64,000 nucleotides of DNA from Consotaella salsifontis. GTDB lineage: Bacteria; Pseudomonadota; Alphaproteobacteria; Rhizobiales; Rhizobiaceae. The notes under the pieces are model-generated. The model did not search any database and was not told the DNA's origin. It worked only from the letters and a program-made list of their open reading frames with translations. The position numbers were made by a program, and so were the translations under genes. The stretch covers positions 124,001-188,000 of the forward strand of contig NZ_FUXL01000003.1 in NCBI RefSeq assembly GCF_900167365.1, written 5' to 3'. Positions 63,263 through 64,000 of this stretch are shown here, piece after piece (within the stretch, counting starts at the first letter, position 1; the number at the start of each line of letters is the position of its first letter).

Positions 63263-64000
63263 ATGAAGACAACGATGAAGCTCCTCGCGGCGACCGCCCT
63301 GGCGGTGACGCTTGGCTCCGCCGCTTCCGCAAAGACTCTCGTCTACTGCTCCGAGGGTTCTCCGGAAGGCTTCGACCCAGGCCTCTACACCACCGGCACC
63401 ACTTTCGACGCCGCCTCGCGCACGGCCTATAACCGTCTGGTTGAGTTCAAGCACGGCTCGACCGAGGTCGAGCCGGGCCTCGCCGAATCCTGGAAGGTTT
63501 CCGACGACGGCACGGAGTACACCTTCAAGCTCCGTCCGGGCGTCAAGTTCCAGACGACCGAGTACTTCACGCCGAGCCGCGAGCTGAACGCCGACGACGT
63601 CATCTTCTCCTTCGAGCGCCAGCTCAAGAAGGACAACGAGTGGAACCAGTACGTCGCCGGCGCGAGCTGGGAATATTCGGATGGAATGGGCTTCCCCGAC
63701 CTGATCAAGTCGATTGAGAAGGTCGACGATCTCACGGTCAAGTTCGTCCTGTCGCGGCCCGAGGCGCCTTTCCTGGCCGATCTCGCCATGGATTTCGCCT
63801 CGATCCTGTCGAAGGAATACGCCGACAAGCTGGCGGCCGATGGCAACAAGGACCAGCTCAACCAGGAGCCGCTCGGCACCGGGCCGTTCCAGTTCGTCGC
63901 CTACCAGACCGACGCGGTGATCCGCTTCCAGGCCAACCCCGACTACTGGGGCGGCAAGCAGCCGATCGACGATCTCGTCTTCGCCATCACCAGCGATGCC
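63263..64000 (+). CDS. ABC transporter substrate-binding protein, family 5 (partial)
   Basis: The gene runs off the right edge; 246 residues are visible. It has a signal peptide (MKTTMKLLAATALAVTLGSA, cleaved near ASA). The SBP_bac_5 start follows: EGSPEGFDPGLYTTGTTFDA, VEPGLAESWKVSDDGTEYTF, LRPGVKFQT, and GTGPFQFVAYQTDA-NPDYWGG. This is the DppA/OppA group for peptides or related solutes. GGGAG lies about 12 nt before the ATG. A T-less hairpin (63220-63239) lies upstream. Confidence 0.92.
   Translation, partial: MKTTMKLLAATALAVTLGSAASAKTLVYCSEGSPEGFDPGLYTTGTTFDAASRTAYNRLVEFKHGSTEVEPGLAESWKVSDDGTEYTFKLRPGVKFQTTEYFTPSRELNADDVIFSFERQLKKDNEWNQYVAGASWEYSDGMGFPDLIKSIEKVDDLTVKFVLSRPEAPFLADLAMDFASILSKEYADKLAADGNKDQLNQEPLGTGPFQFVAYQTDAVIRFQANPDYWGGKQPIDDLVFAITSDA

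Overview
The window is a high-GC alphaproteobacterial chromosome segment. It is almost certainly from the order Hyphomicrobiales (Rhizobiales), because it carries the rhizobial style of flagellar island: motB-motC-fliK(motD), motE, the rem/ftcR-type regulator, flaF-flbT, several flagellin paralogs, and no fliD/fliS in view. The family was not determined. About 41 kb is one flagellar gene block. No tRNA, rRNA, insertion sequence, prophage or CRISPR array was seen.

Layout. 1-377 (minus) is a truncated DUF1217 gene facing away from the C-ring/export operon motA-fliM-(DUF6468-like)-fliN-fliG-flhB-hypothetical (520-5988). The rod/ring operon flgB-flgC-fliE-flgG-flgA-flgI-motE-flgH follows (6287-11362), then fliL-fliP (11596-12935). 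Two short flagellins lie on the minus strand (13379-15429). Two giant flagellins lie on the plus strand (15932-21176). fliF, a fliH-like gene, motB, motC, fliK, a lytic transglycosylase and the regulator rem follow to 29466. flgE-flgK-flgL-flaF-flbT-flgD-fliQ runs 29660-35741. flhA-fliR-fliJ-like-flgJ-like-flgN-like-hypothetical runs 35900-40554. fliI, flgF and visNR are not in the window and may lie to the left.

40575-53693 is mixed housekeeping: a PilZ protein, a polyhydroxyalkanoate-system protein, a DEAD-box helicase, an AraC regulator, a VOC protein, an Uup-type ABC-F ATPase, an RND pump with its adaptor, and a secreted triple PRC-barrel protein. 53871-61161 is built around the alphaproteobacterial general stress response: nepR-ecfG diverge from phyR, and an HWE-family histidine kinase lies downstream. 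Small membrane proteins and lipoproteins surround this core. I found five EcfG-like promoter candidates (GGAAC-N16-NNTT), each upstream of a correctly oriented gene. The right end carries a HugZ-like gene, an Mrp/ApbC ATPase and the start of a peptide/solute-binding protein gene cut by the window edge.

Most interesting signals. (1) All four flagellin mRNAs have an inverted repeat whose 3' arm sits 7 nt before the start codon. The arm sequence differs between the short and giant pairs, but the pairing is kept. This looks like translational control, and flbT and flaF are encoded in the same window. (2) The 3' regions of the two short flagellins are near-identical and contain a 10-11 nt perfect antisense to their own ribosome-binding region. 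(3) The hook protein FlgE and both giant flagellins share a repeated ~100-residue outer-surface module, so hook and filament appear to have been decorated from one domain pool.
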